From Frankia nepalensis (lineage in GTDB: Bacteria; Actinomycetota; Actinomycetes; Frankiales; Frankiaceae), in contig NZ_JADWYU010000147.1 in assembly GCF_016786325.1 (NCBI RefSeq), positions 1 through 44,242 on the forward strand: a stretch of 44,242 nucleotides of DNA. Reading direction: 5' to 3'. The notes under the pieces are model-generated. The model saw only the letters and a list, made by a program, of their open reading frames with translations. It searched no databases and had not been told where the DNA came from. Both the position numbers and the translations under genes were made by a program. The number at the start of each line of letters is the position of its first letter. Position 1 is the first letter of the stretch. Below, piece after piece: positions 36,376 through 44,242 of the stretch.

Positions 36376-38799
36376 CTACCTCGGTGCGGAGGGCAGGGCG
36401 AGCGCGTCCGCGAGTTGGTCGCGTCGCGTCACCCCCAGCTTTCGGTACGCCCGCTGGAGGTGGTTGTCCACCGTGCGTATGGACAGCACCAGCCGGGCGG
36501 CTATATCGCGGCTACTCAGACCGCGAGCCGCCAGCGCGCAGATCTCCCGTTCCCGGCGGCTCAGCGGGACAACCGTGGCGAGGCCGAGCATCGAAGGGGT
36601 GTGGGCGTGCTCGCACCGCTGCGCGAGCGTCGCGGCCCGCGCGACGAGTGCCGCGCGGCGGCGCGGGTCGCACGGGCACCGCTGCGCGTCCGCGGCGGCC
36701 TCCGCCGCGAACAGATACGCCCCGACCGCCTCGAACTCCGTCGCCACCGCGGCGAGCGCCGCCGCGTCACGGCTCGCCGCCGCGCCCGCGTGCCGAGCCG
36801 CCGTGGTGACCAGGGCGCTGCCGGCCGTCTCGCTCAGGCGTTGGAGGCGCGCGGCCACGTCCGCCGGCCGGCCCAGGCGCGCGACGTCGTACAGGGCTTC
36901 GGCCGCCGCTCGGGGATCACCGTCGGCGTCGTCCGCGTCGGCGGCGGCGAGCAGCGACGCGATCGCGCCCGGGGAGTCCCCACGCAGCGCCAGATGCCAG
37001 GCGTGGGCTCGGGCGTTCAGCCCCCGGCCGGCCGGGGCGCCGCCGCGCTCGAGCGCGCGCGACGCCTCGGCCTCGTCACCGAGATAGGCGTGCGCCAGGG
37101 CCAGACCGCTGTGCACGAGCTCGACTGCCGCCTCCAGTTCGCCGACGCGCGCGATCACCGCCGCCTCCCGGAACCAGCGGATGGCGCTGACGGGACGCCC
37201 GGCGGCGAGGTGGCAGCGTCCGAGCAGGTCGGCGCAGGCGACGTGGGCCGCGCTCGCGCGGGCCTCGGCGGCCAGGCGCGGCCCGTGCAGTCCCGCCGCC
37301 ACCGCGTCGCCCACCTGGCCGCGATCCAGCAGGTCGGACACTCTCCGGTGCACGTCCCAGACCGCCTCGACAGCCGGGACCGCGACGGCGTTGGGTGGCG
37401 TTGACGGTTCGGGCGGCGACATCGCGGCTGTCCGCGCGAGATTCGCCTCCGCCGGAGTCGATCCTCGCGAGCTCGACCAGACGGAGGCGGGCGGCGTAGC
37501 CGGCAGGGGCTCGGACCACGCCGAAGGCGCTGGGCGAAGCGACGGCGCGCTGGGCTCCCGGGCGTCGTCCCGGCGCCGGGCGCCGGTCGCGCGCGTGTGC
37601 CGAGCGGTCTCGGCGAGGATGCGCTCGACGGCGGCGCGCGGCATGCGGTCCTGGATCGAGCGCGCGAACACCGGGTGCGCGAGCGTCACCGGCCTACGTC
37701 GGCCGTCCTGGTGCACCTGGACCAGGCCCCGCCGTTCCAGCGACTCCAGGGCCTCCACCGACCCGGCCGCGCCGAGGGCCGCCATGCTGAGCCGGCCCAC
37801 GACCGACAGGCGCTCCAGCAGGTCGACCTCCGCGGGGGTGACGGCCGCGAGCGTGCCCTCCACAAGGCCGTGCAGCCGGGGCGTCGGCGCGGGTTCGCCC
37901 GTCAGCCGCCACACGCCCTCCTCGACGACGAGGCAGCCGCCACGGAGCGCTCCGAGGACGAGCTCCCGCAGGATCAGGGGGTTTCCCAGGCTCGCCTCCC
38001 ACAGGACGGCGCAGGTGTCCGCCGTCGCCGGGCCGCCCATGGTCCGCGCCAGCAGGAGGTCGACGTCGGCGCGCTCCAGGGGCGCGAGGTCGATCCACTC
38101 CGCCCGATCACCCGACCACAGCCGCTCGAGCAGGTCAGGGACCGGCTCCTCACCCCGCCGCAGCGTCGCCGTCAGGAAGACCTCGCCGGCGGCGACCAGC
38201 TCGGAGACGAGGCACACCGAGGCGGAGTCCAGCAGGTTGAAGTCGTCGACGACCAGGATCAGACGCCGCCGTCCGGACACCGCGCGCATCGCCGCCCGGA
38301 CCTCGGCCATGACGGCCACGACGTCGGGCCCCGGACTGGCGCTCGGCCCGCCGACACCCGCCGCGTCCACGCCTGGAGCCACGGTTGGCGGCGGCCCGTC
38401 GCCGGGAGTCGCCGCACCGTGTCGCGCCAGATGGCGCAGCGCCCCGAGCGGGAGGTTCGCCGCCGCGCGGCTCGCGGCCACCCTGAGCACTGGCAGGTTC
38501 TCCCGAGCCGCCCACGTCAGGCACTCGTCGGCAAGCCTGGTCTTGCCCACCCCTTCCGCGGCGCTCGCGCAGAACGCCGCCCGGCCAGGATCCCGCACAG
38601 TCCGCCGGAACGCCGCGAGTTCCCGGTCGCGCCCTGTGAGCGGCCAGCGCCCGGTCGGCCCGCCCGAGGGCGCGGCTGGCGTTCGGACACCGACTCCTGT
38701 GATCGCTACGCCGCCGTGACGCCGAAGCGGCGGCGGAACCCGGTCGTCCGCCGCCGTTCGTGTCGCGGTGGATGACGTCGCCGATGGCCCCGACACCAC
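36376..38799 (-). CDS. LuxR-family LAL regulator with AAA ATPase
   Basis: This is a large ATP-binding LuxR regulator of 807 residues if it starts at GTG 38799, preceded by AGGAGGAGGA. The frame stays open to 39501, but that extension would overlap the divergent gene. The ATPase begins at [13 protein letters not shown], with Walker A EGVGKTR (Lys at about 86; the usual first Gly is Ala) and Walker [11 protein letters not shown] long alanine-rich helical TPR-like region follows. It ends in a GerE helix-turn-helix (about 735-805): [20 protein letters not shown], then [17 protein letters not shown] proteins are usually activators of adjacent pathways. The divergent regulator and the P450 gene are possible targets. 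Confidence 0.88.
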   Translation of the reverse strand: MVSGPSATSSTATRTAADDRVPPPLRRHGGVAITGVGVRTPAAPSGGPTGRWPLTGRDRELAAFRRTVRDPGRAAFCASAAEGVGKTRLADECLTWAARENLPVLRVAASRAAANLPLGALRHLARHGAATPGDGPPPTVAPGVDAAGVGGPSASPGPDVVAVMAEVRAAMRAVSGRRRLILVVDDFNLLDSASVCLVSELVAAGEVFLTATLRRGEEPVPDLLERLWSGDRAEWIDLAPLERADVDLLLARTMGGPATADTCAVLWEASLGNPLILRELVLGALRGGCLVVEEGVWRLTGEPAPTPRLHGLVEGTLAAVTPAEVDLLERLSVVGRLSMAALGAAGSVEALESLERRGLVQVHQDGRRRPVTLAHPVFARSIQDRMPRAAVERILAETARHTRATGARRRDDAREPSAPSLRPAPSAWSEPLPATPPASVWSSSRGSTPAEANLARTAAMSPPEPSTPPNAVAVPAVEAVWDVHRRVSDLLDRGQVGDAVAAGLHGPRLAAEARASAAHVACADLLGRCHLAAGRPVSAIRWFREAAVIARVGELEAAVELVHSGLALAHAYLGDEAEASRALERGGAPAGRGLNARAHAWHLALRGDSPGAIASLLAAADADDADGDPRAAAEALYDVARLGRPADVAARLQRLSETAGSALVTTAARHAGAAASRDAAALAAVATEFEAVGAYLFAAEAAADAQRCPCDPRRRAALVARAATLAQRCEHAHTPSMLGLATVVPLSRREREICALAARGLSSRDIAARLVLSIRTVDNHLQRAYRKLGVTRRDQLADALALPSAPR

Positions 38800-39156
38800 A
38801 CTCCTCCTCCTGGGTGCGCCGACGCGAGAGCGGCGCGGCTCGAGGTCCTGGTTCGCCGTGTCCACGTTGACGAGGACGAGCTCGCGGTCGCGGTGCCCGG
38901 CGTGCCGCGCCCGGGACGCTTCGTCCGTGTGTCCGGCGCCCCGGCCGCGATGTGTGCCGAATGTAGGCCAGCTGGGCGCGCGCAAGGTATTCGCTGAACT
39001 ACGTACGCCTCGCCAGTCCGCGTGACGAAACACGCCGCGTCGCGGGCGGCCGCCGACGGGCGGCACTCGGGTCGCGCCGCCCGCCGCGCGAGCCGTGCCA
39101 CTTCGGCCGCGTTGTGCGCACACGGCACCCGTCAATGCGGTATCAGGGGACCACGG
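38800..39156. promoter_or_regulatory. Divergent promoter region between two LuxR-type regulators
   Basis: This gap separates the starts of the LAL regulator (minus) and the GAF-LuxR-zinc-finger gene (plus). It must contain both promoters. I could not assign boxes with confidence. Base composition drops locally near 38975-39000 (AAGGTATTCGCTGAAC). Confidence 0.45.
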
Positions 39157-40322
39157 ATGCGGAAGCGCCGTGGTCCGCTCGCCGACGCGTTCACGGGGTG
39201 TGTCTGGATGCCGCGGGTCCCCGCTCGTGCCTACGACCAGATGCTGCAGTTGGCGGAGGTGGTCTTCGCGGCGCACCAGCCGGAGGACGTCTGGCGGCTC
39301 GTCTGCCAGGAGCTTCAGGTTTCGCTGTTCGGGGCCGACGTCGCCGCTGTGATCGAGATAAACATCGCGGCCCGGGCGGGCACGGTGATCGAGATGCTGC
39401 CCGATCCGGCCGCGCTGACGATGCCCCGCGGCTCGGCGATGCCCGGCGACCTGGTCGCCGACCATCCCTTCAGCCACCATGTGTTCACCACCGGAACACA
39501 CCCGACGATGAGGGTGACCGACCTGGTGTCCTCACGGGAGTGGCGGCGCACCGGTGCCCACGCCTGGATGCGGGAGATGATGGGCGCGGCGAACCACCTC
39601 AACATCCCGCTGGCCGAGATCCCCGGGCGCGTCTCGACCGGGCTGTCGCTCCTGCGAGCCGATCGGGACTTCAGCGACCAGGACCTCGACGTGGCCAACC
39701 GGATCGCGCCGTTGCTCGCGGGTATGAGCCGCCACCTGCATCACCCCGCGCGCGAGCCGCCGAGGAACTGACGATCACGCCACGCGAAGCCGTCGTCCTG
39801 GCAGCACTCGCCGAAGGGCTGACCGCCGGCGCGACCGCGCGTCGGCTGGCGATCTCCGAACGGACCGTCGGCAAGCACCTGGAAAGGCTGTACCGCAAGC
39901 TCGGGGTGACCGACCGGCTCACGGCCGTCCTGCGCGCCCAGCGACTCGGTCTGCTCCCGCCACCCGCGCCGGGCGGCGGTCTCGTCGCCGCCGACGGCCG
40001 CCTCCTCCACCCGGCAGGCAAGGATGTCCCCCCGGCTCCCGGTGGGCAGGCGGACGACGAAGCGCGGCCGGCCGCCGGCGCGCGCGCACCGGCGATGGCG
40101 GAGGGGGCCGCGGCCCCGCCAGGCCGCGGCCTGGCCTGCGCGGAGTGCGGTGACCTCGTCCAGGTGGCAGCGACGGGGCGGCGGCGCCAGTACTGCTCGC
40201 GCGTATGCCAGCAGAGCGCGTACCGCCGCCGCAGGGCTCCTCCACCAATCGTGGTCGCGACGACGCGCGAACACGGCTCCGACCAGCGGCCCTGGAGCCG
40301 CCCACTGGGTGTCGCCGGCTAG
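39157..40322 (+). pseudogene. GAF-like / LuxR / zinc-finger regulator, frameshifted at a CG run
   Basis: From the ATG at 39157 (AGGGGA six bases upstream) the first frame gives 204 residues of a GAF-like sensor: MLQLAEVVFAAHQPEDVWRL, then TGLSLLRADRDFSDQDLDVA. It stops at 39771 just after a CGCGCGCG tract. The other frame, open across that point, continues with a LuxR helix-turn-helix (ELTITPREAVVLAALAEGLT, then RTVGKHLERLYRKLGVTDRL). It ends in a Cys-rich finger (CAECG, then RRRQYCSRVCQQSAYRRRR). Removing one CG from the run restores one protein of about 388 residues. It is therefore broken, phase-variable or a sequencing error. GAF-LuxR regulators are common in actinomycetes; the zinc finger at the end is unusual. 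Confidence 0.75.
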
Positions 40323-40364
40323 ACGACGCTGTCCCCGCGAGCGCCGCGGTGGCGGCGGTCGTCT
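40321..40364 (+). terminator. Possible terminator hairpin
   Basis: AGACGAC (40321-40327) pairs with GTCGTCT (40358-40364) around a very GC-rich loop that can fold further, followed by TTGAG. It begins at the stop codon of the zinc-finger frame. The T-run is short, so support is modest. Confidence 0.35.
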
Positions 40365-40466
40365 TTGAGTAGCCACTGCTCACGACCGGAGGCTCGGGAA
40401 CCCGTTGACTGGCGCGGCACGTGCCGGCCGGTCGGGCCGGAGCTGGTTCCAGACGAAGGGCAGCCG

Positions 40467-41711
40467 ATGACCACCCAGGACACCTGGACCGAGCAGCCGC
40501 GGCACGACCTGAGCACCTTCAACGCGTTCGGGCCGGACATCGCGGATGCCTACTCCTACTTCGAGCAGGCCCGGCGGACCGAGCCGGTGTTCTTCTCCGC
40601 GGCGATGGGATCATGGTGTGTGACCCGCCACGACGACATCAGGGCGGTCACGGCCGATCCGGAGACCTTCTCCTCCGCCGAGCCCGTTCCCCGGCCGACC
40701 ACCCTGCCACCGGAGGCGCAACGCGCGTCCGACTACCTGTGGGAGAACTCGAGCCTGCTGACGCTCGACCCCCCGCGGCACCGGCCGATCCGGCGCGTCG
40801 TGCATGAGGGCATCAGCCCGCGCATGATCTCCGCGCTGGAGCCGGCCATTCGGGAGGTCATCGCCCGGCACGTGGCCGCGCTGCCGGACACGCGGTTCGA
40901 CCTCGTCGGGCAGTTCGCGGATCCCGCCCTACTCGCGGTCCTCATGCGGGTGGTGGGCTTCCCCGAGCAGATCCGTGACGAGCTGCGGACCTGGCTCCAG
41001 GACGCGACCGTGATCCTCGTCGGCCACGCGTTCGTCGACCCCGCGACGCTGTCGCAGGTCGGCGCCCGGCTGATGACGGGCTTCGGGCGCATCGAGGGCA
41101 TCCTCGCCGAGCGTCGATCCGACCCCCGTGACGATCTCCTGACCTTCATGGCCACCCGCGAGGTGGAGGGGACCCGGCTGACCCCGGGCCAGGCCGCGAA
41201 CAACGCCCTCGGTCTCGTCCTCGCCGGCTGGGAGACCACGGCGAACGCGCTGGCGAACATCATCCTGGCGTTGCTGCGCGAGCCCGCCCTCTGGTCGGCG
41301 GTGGCGCGCCGCGAGGTCGCCCTGGACCGTCTGGTCGCCGAAGGGCTCCGTTACGACAGTCCCACCATGGGCGTCGTCCGCATCGCGACTCGTGCCGTGA
41401 CACTCGCCGGGGTCGACATCCGCGCGGGCGAGCGGGTCGTCGTGCTCTTCCCGTCGGGCAACCACGACCCCGAGCATGTCCCGTCCCCGGCGGAGTTCCG
41501 ACTCGACCGTGCCGAGGCGCCGCGTCTGGTCTTCGGCCACGGAATCCACATCTGCGTGGGCGCCCCGCTGGCCAGGCTCATCCTCGGCATCGCCCTCGAG
41601 CTGCTCACCGAGCGCTTCCCGAACGCGCGCCTGGAATCCGATGAGCCGCCCGCGTACAAGCCGATCGCGCTGTCCAGGGGCCCGGCCGCGCTCTGGCTCC
41701 TCGGCGGGTGA
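40467..41711 (+). CDS. Cytochrome P450
   Basis: This 414-residue soluble bacterial P450 performs O2-dependent monooxygenation with electrons from a ferredoxin pair. The haem ligand is Cys363 in FGHGIHICVGAPLARL. The K-helix ExxR is Glu292-Arg295 (EGLR). The I-helix oxygen-activation motif is AGWETTAN (253-260). It carries Trp-Glu where many P450s have Gly/His-Glu/Asp. The sequence LDPPRHRPIRRVV is the C-helix haem-propionate motif. The ATG at 40467 follows GAAGGGC; an in-frame GTG-type extension upstream to 40365 lacks a ribosome site. No ferredoxin gene is adjacent. Its place beside regulators and near a carboxylic acid reductase suggests a role in the same metabolism. Confidence 0.95.
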   Translation: MTTQDTWTEQPRHDLSTFNAFGPDIADAYSYFEQARRTEPVFFSAAMGSWCVTRHDDIRAVTADPETFSSAEPVPRPTTLPPEAQRASDYLWENSSLLTLDPPRHRPIRRVVHEGISPRMISALEPAIREVIARHVAALPDTRFDLVGQFADPALLAVLMRVVGFPEQIRDELRTWLQDATVILVGHAFVDPATLSQVGARLMTGFGRIEGILAERRSDPRDDLLTFMATREVEGTRLTPGQAANNALGLVLAGWETTANALANIILALLREPALWSAVARREVALDRLVAEGLRYDSPTMGVVRIATRAVTLAGVDIRAGERVVVLFPSGNHDPEHVPSPAEFRLDRAEAPRLVFGHGIHICVGAPLARLILGIALELLTERFPNARLESDEPPAYKPIALSRGPAALWLLGG

Positions 41712-41887
41712 CGGCGACCGCCGCGGACCGAACGGGAATGGTGACCCACCGGGGCACGGTGGGCCACCGCTCACACGAATGCGCCACGCCGTCATCACCG
41801 GCCCGATCACGTACCTCGGAACGAGCAGCCGATGGAACCGAGCTGGTGGCGATCGCGCCGATTCTCTGGGCCGCCGGCCGCGACGCC

Positions 41888-42862
41888 TCAGTGGACGCTG
41901 AGGCCGTATTCGTCGTACTCCGCCAGCGCCGAGACGACCGGCGCGTACAGGGTGAAGCTCTTCTTGTTTCCGGGCGCGGAGCAGTCGAGGGTCATCGGCC
42001 CGTTGGAGATAACGCCGACCGCCTGCTCGACGGCGCCCCCGACGTTCGTCCGCAGCGGCCCCCCGCTGTCACCCGGCTGGCCGCAGATGTTGGTCATGAT
42101 CTGTCCCTTCCGGAGGCCGCCGGCGATGCTCGCTGAACTGACGTTCACAGCGGTCACCTTGCCCGCACGGACGCCGCTGACACCACCGTGGTGCGCGACC
42201 GGCAGGCCGAGCAGGACCTGCATCATCGACGGAACGGGCGGCAGCACGCCGGCCACGTCCACGGCGCCGACGGTGCCCGGTTGCGCCACCGCCGGGTTCG
42301 CGTGAGCCATCAGGCCGTAGTCCCGCATGGTGTTCGACTTCACCGGGAGCCCGACGACGGTCGACAACGCCGCGTCGGTGTACGCGGCGGCCCCGGAACT
42401 CGGGTCGACGCAGTGCCCCGCGGTCAGGAAGTACTGGTTCCACGAACCGGTCAGGTTGAATCCCAGCGTGCACCGGCCGGCGGCCAGGTAGACGGGGTCG
42501 CCGCCGGCGACGTAGTCGACCAGGCGGCTGTCCATGCGCTCGACCGTGATGGCCGCCGCGGCGCTTCCCGCCCGCTCCCGGATTCTCGCGACGTCGCCGT
42601 CACCGACCGAGGGGTCGACGACCAGCGTGACGACGGCCCGCGCGTCGTCCACGTACCACACCGTTCCCGGTATTCGGGCGGACTCGATCGCCTCGTTGGC
42701 GGCAGCGAGCTCGCCCGGGCTGTGGCCGGCGGCGGCCACTCCGGCATCACCGCCTCCCACCAACGCGGCGGCCGTCAGCGCGGCCGCGGCTGTCAGACGT
42801 CGTCCCGCCCAGCTGGCACCCAAGGAACTCACCCCTCGTCGCGGCGTTTCTCGGAAGGTCAT
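41888..42862 (-). CDS. Secreted S1-family (streptogrisin-like) serine protease
   Basis: From the ATG at 42862 this is a 324-residue preproprotein. A basic start and an Ala-rich hydrophobic stretch (LTAAAALTAAALVGGGDAGV) form the signal peptide. About 90 residues of pro-region (VTLVVDPSVGDGDVARIRER) resemble the alpha-lytic protease pro-domain. The protease domain begins near YLAAGRCTLGF. The triad is His150 (TAGHC), Asp181 (RDYGLM) and Ser266 (CGQPGDSGGPL). Cys pairs flank His and Ser as in streptogrisins. No clear ribosome binding site is seen; ATG 42934 and GTG 42832 are alternatives. The gene lies 95 bases downstream of the haem-oxygenase-like gene on the same strand. Confidence 0.88.
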   Translation of the reverse strand: MTFRETPRRGVSSLGASWAGRRLTAAAALTAAALVGGGDAGVAAAGHSPGELAAANEAIESARIPGTVWYVDDARAVVTLVVDPSVGDGDVARIRERAGSAAAAITVERMDSRLVDYVAGGDPVYLAAGRCTLGFNLTGSWNQYFLTAGHCVDPSSGAAAYTDAALSTVVGLPVKSNTMRDYGLMAHANPAVAQPGTVGAVDVAGVLPPVPSMMQVLLGLPVAHHGGVSGVRAGKVTAVNVSSASIAGGLRKGQIMTNICGQPGDSGGPLRTNVGGAVEQAVGVISNGPMTLDCSAPGNKKSFTLYAPVVSALAEYDEYGLSVH

Positions 42863-42957
42863 TTCGCGCGACCATGTGAGGATTCGCGCGAACTCACATG
42901 GGCGGTGGCTACTCGATCCGTTCAGTTCGCGCATGACGGCACGGCTTCCGGGACGGC

Positions 42958-43725
42958 TCACCGCGCCGGGTGGCCCACGGGCTCTCGGCCGGGCCGGTGC
43001 GTGGCCCGGGCGGCGTCTCGCACGAGGGCGGCGCGCTCGTCGTAGCGCCCGCCGCCGGCGGCCAGGCACTCCTCGATCTTCTTGTCGATCCGGTCGAAGA
43101 GATCTTCGAAACGCGCGTAGCAGCGGTCCACCGCGCTCCGGCACCGAGCCTCGGCCGACGGGGAGAGCTCGATCGCGTCGAGCATCTCCCGCGTGTCGAG
43201 ATCCCGCAGCTCGTGGTCCTTCTCGACCTCGGAGTGGTTCGTCGCGAAGTATCGGAGCGCACGTTCGACACCGGCACCCTGAAAGTACGGGACAATCCGC
43301 TCCAGAAATATCTCACTGACGGACTCGATGGCGAGTACGACCACGGTGCGCTCGACGTCGTCCTCCGCCAGAATGAGGTCGGAGAGCAGTCCGTAGGTCA
43401 TCTCGCGGGCGGCCCAGTGCTCCTCGCCGAACAGGATGCGCAGGTCCGGCAACGATCCGTCGATCAGCTCCAGATCACGCAGGAACCAGAGGTCGTGACC
43501 GCTGTCCTCACGGACGTGCTGGCGCGCCATGGCCTGGAAACGAGGCTCCGTCATCATCCCGGCGTTCAGTCGCAGCGCGTCCTGGAACCCCATCACCCAG
43601 AACGTCAGCAGAGTGGGGAAGGGAAGGATCTCGGACAGGGGCGCCGGTCGTTCCAGGCGAACGAAGAACGGATGGCCACCAAAGCGCCACTGGTGCTCGA
43701 CAATATAGTCGTGGATCTTCTTCAT
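42958..43725 (-). CDS. Haem-oxygenase-like iron-containing redox enzyme
   Basis: This 255-residue, all-helical protein resembles the iron-containing redox enzyme group of the haem-oxygenase/TenA superfamily. That group includes UndA-like decarboxylases and haem-oxygenase-like diiron oxidases. Possible metal ligands lie in ARQHVREDSGHDLWFLRD (His70, Glu73, His77), AIESVSEIFLERI (Glu134/Glu138) and NHSEVEKDHELRD (His164, Glu168, His171). This spacing over three helices suits a mono- or di-iron centre. The ATG at 43725 follows GAGGAAA, and the upstream gene ends 12 bases before it, so both are in one operon. Related enzymes act on fatty acids or amino acids; the substrate here is unknown. Confidence 0.75.
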   Translation of the reverse strand: MKKIHDYIVEHQWRFGGHPFFVRLERPAPLSEILPFPTLLTFWVMGFQDALRLNAGMMTEPRFQAMARQHVREDSGHDLWFLRDLELIDGSLPDLRILFGEEHWAAREMTYGLLSDLILAEDDVERTVVVLAIESVSEIFLERIVPYFQGAGVERALRYFATNHSEVEKDHELRDLDTREMLDAIELSPSAEARCRSAVDRCYARFEDLFDRIDKKIEECLAAGGGRYDERAALVRDAARATHRPGREPVGHPAR

Positions 43726-43737
43726 CTGCTTTCCTCC

Positions 43738-44242
43738 TCATTTGCCGCACGAGTGGTGAGCGCCTTGCGTCGCGCGCCCGGGGACGGGTAGACGCCGGCC
43801 CCAGTCGGCGAGCCGATCAGAGAGGCCGTGCTCGCCGAGAACCGAGAGGCGCGGCCGGTAGTCGTCGATGAACTCCCGGTACAGCGCCGGAAGGTGCTCC
43901 GCCACCGCCCGCGCCGCCGGTTCGGGTTCGCAGCCCTCGGTCCGCCACCGAATCGCCGAGGCCACCAGCTCGGCGGCGGGCCGGTTCCCGGCGATGTACC
44001 AGTCGGCCGCGGCCTCGTTGCGCCCGACGTGACCCGTCGCCGCCGTGTACAGGAACCGCGCCGGGAAAAGGCAGAACTTGGTCAGGTCCCGGACTCCGCG
44101 ACGAACCAGCGCGCTCGCGTCGGCGAGTTCCGCCCCCCCCGCCCGGCGCCGGGTTAACCCCCGCGGGGGTGATCTCGGCCGGGTCGTCGACGACCCGCGC
44201 GGCGGTACCGAGCCCGGCGTCCTCGACGTCCTCGGCCGGCGC
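43738..44242 (-). CDS. Partial protein, possibly nucleotidyltransferase-like, frameshift at G8
   Basis: The gene runs off the right edge of the window. The final frame reads DLTKFCLFPARFLYTAATGH, then GRNEAAADWYIAGNRPAAEL, and ends RLSVLGEHGLSDRLADWGRR plus a short tail. This is loosely like the helical C-terminal domain of aminoglycoside-adenylyltransferase-type nucleotidyltransferases (DUF4111-like), but I am not sure. Beyond a run of eight G (44133-44140) the coding frame changes to EDVEDAGLGTAARVVDDPAE, which is equally coding-like. One base in the run is therefore lost or extra. Its TGA lies 12 bases before the start of the iron enzyme gene. Confidence 0.45.
   Translation of the reverse strand, partial: RRPRTSRTPGSVPPRGSSTTRPRSPPRGLTRRRAGGAELADASALVRRGVRDLTKFCLFPARFLYTAATGHVGRNEAAADWYIAGNRPAAELVASAIRWRTEGCEPEPAARAVAEHLPALYREFIDDYRPRLSVLGEHGLSDRLADWGRRLPVPGRATQGAHHSCGK

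Noticed and set aside
38800-39501. N-terminal extension of the LAL regulator
   Set aside because: The frame is open, but it is low-complexity and overlaps the divergent gene. A strong ribosome binding site lies directly before GTG 38799.
1-44242. CRISPR array, rRNA or tmRNA
   Set aside because: No regularly spaced repeats and no rRNA or tmRNA-like sequence were seen in reading the window.

Overview
Organism. The window is uniformly GC-rich, uses GTG as well as ATG starts, and carries NarL-type two-component genes, Hanks-type Ser/Thr kinases, LAL regulators, a carboxylic acid reductase, a streptogrisin-like protease and many decayed insertion sequences. This points to a filamentous actinomycete. 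Frankiaceae are my best guess from the repeat-protein and IS styles, but the genus is an inference. Layout. 1-2.9 kb is a gene graveyard: a truncated IS630 transposase, a repeat-protein fragment, and a PepSY_TM gene broken into two oppositely oriented pieces. 2.96-8.5 kb is intact: a membrane protein, an ABC-2 exporter pair with ATGA overlap, and a NarL-type histidine kinase/response regulator pair that probably controls the exporter. 9.4-14.3 kb is one giant gene joining a Ser/Thr kinase-like domain, an AAA ATPase, a helical middle, a GAF domain and a GGDEF domain. 14.5-15.5 kb holds the 3' end of a group II intron on the minus strand, with recognisable domains V and VI and the C-terminal part of its maturase. 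15.8-19.4 kb has a secreted Asp-box protein followed by remnants of an alcohol dehydrogenase, a hydrolase, an IclR regulator cut by an IS6 element, and a frameshifted lipoprotein-like gene. 19.8-22.4 kb has a membrane Ser/Thr kinase with a PD40 propeller sensor and a small companion protein. 22.8-23.5 kb has a 214-bp MITE-like element with 8-bp target duplications next to a SMP-30 gene wrecked by a 16-bp tandem duplication. 23.5-26 kb is a large helicase-like protein whose ATPase motifs are replaced, joined to a Vsr/PD-(D/E)XK-like C-terminal region; it is the best candidate for an undescribed system. 26.1-30.3 kb has an aldo/keto reductase, a TetR regulator and a short-chain dehydrogenase, separated by relics of HEAT, acyl-CoA dehydrogenase and transposase genes. 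30.5-35.1 kb is a carboxylic acid reductase with a clear promoter, facing an EthD-like and a SnoaL-like gene. 35.1-36.3 kb is another IS graveyard. 36.4-41.7 kb has a LAL regulator, a divergent GAF-LuxR-zinc-finger regulator frameshifted at a CG run, and a cytochrome P450. 41.9-44.2 kb, on the minus strand, has an S1 protease, a haem-oxygenase-like iron enzyme and a partial upstream gene of the same operon running off the edge. How the genes may work together. The reductase, P450, SnoaL-like, EthD-like, dehydrogenase and aldo/keto reductase genes, with the regulators around them, suggest oxidative and reductive metabolism of a carboxylic or aromatic substrate. The two large kinase proteins and the two-component pair suggest dense signalling. 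The pseudogenes and IS remnants between the intact blocks mark this as accessory, recombining DNA.
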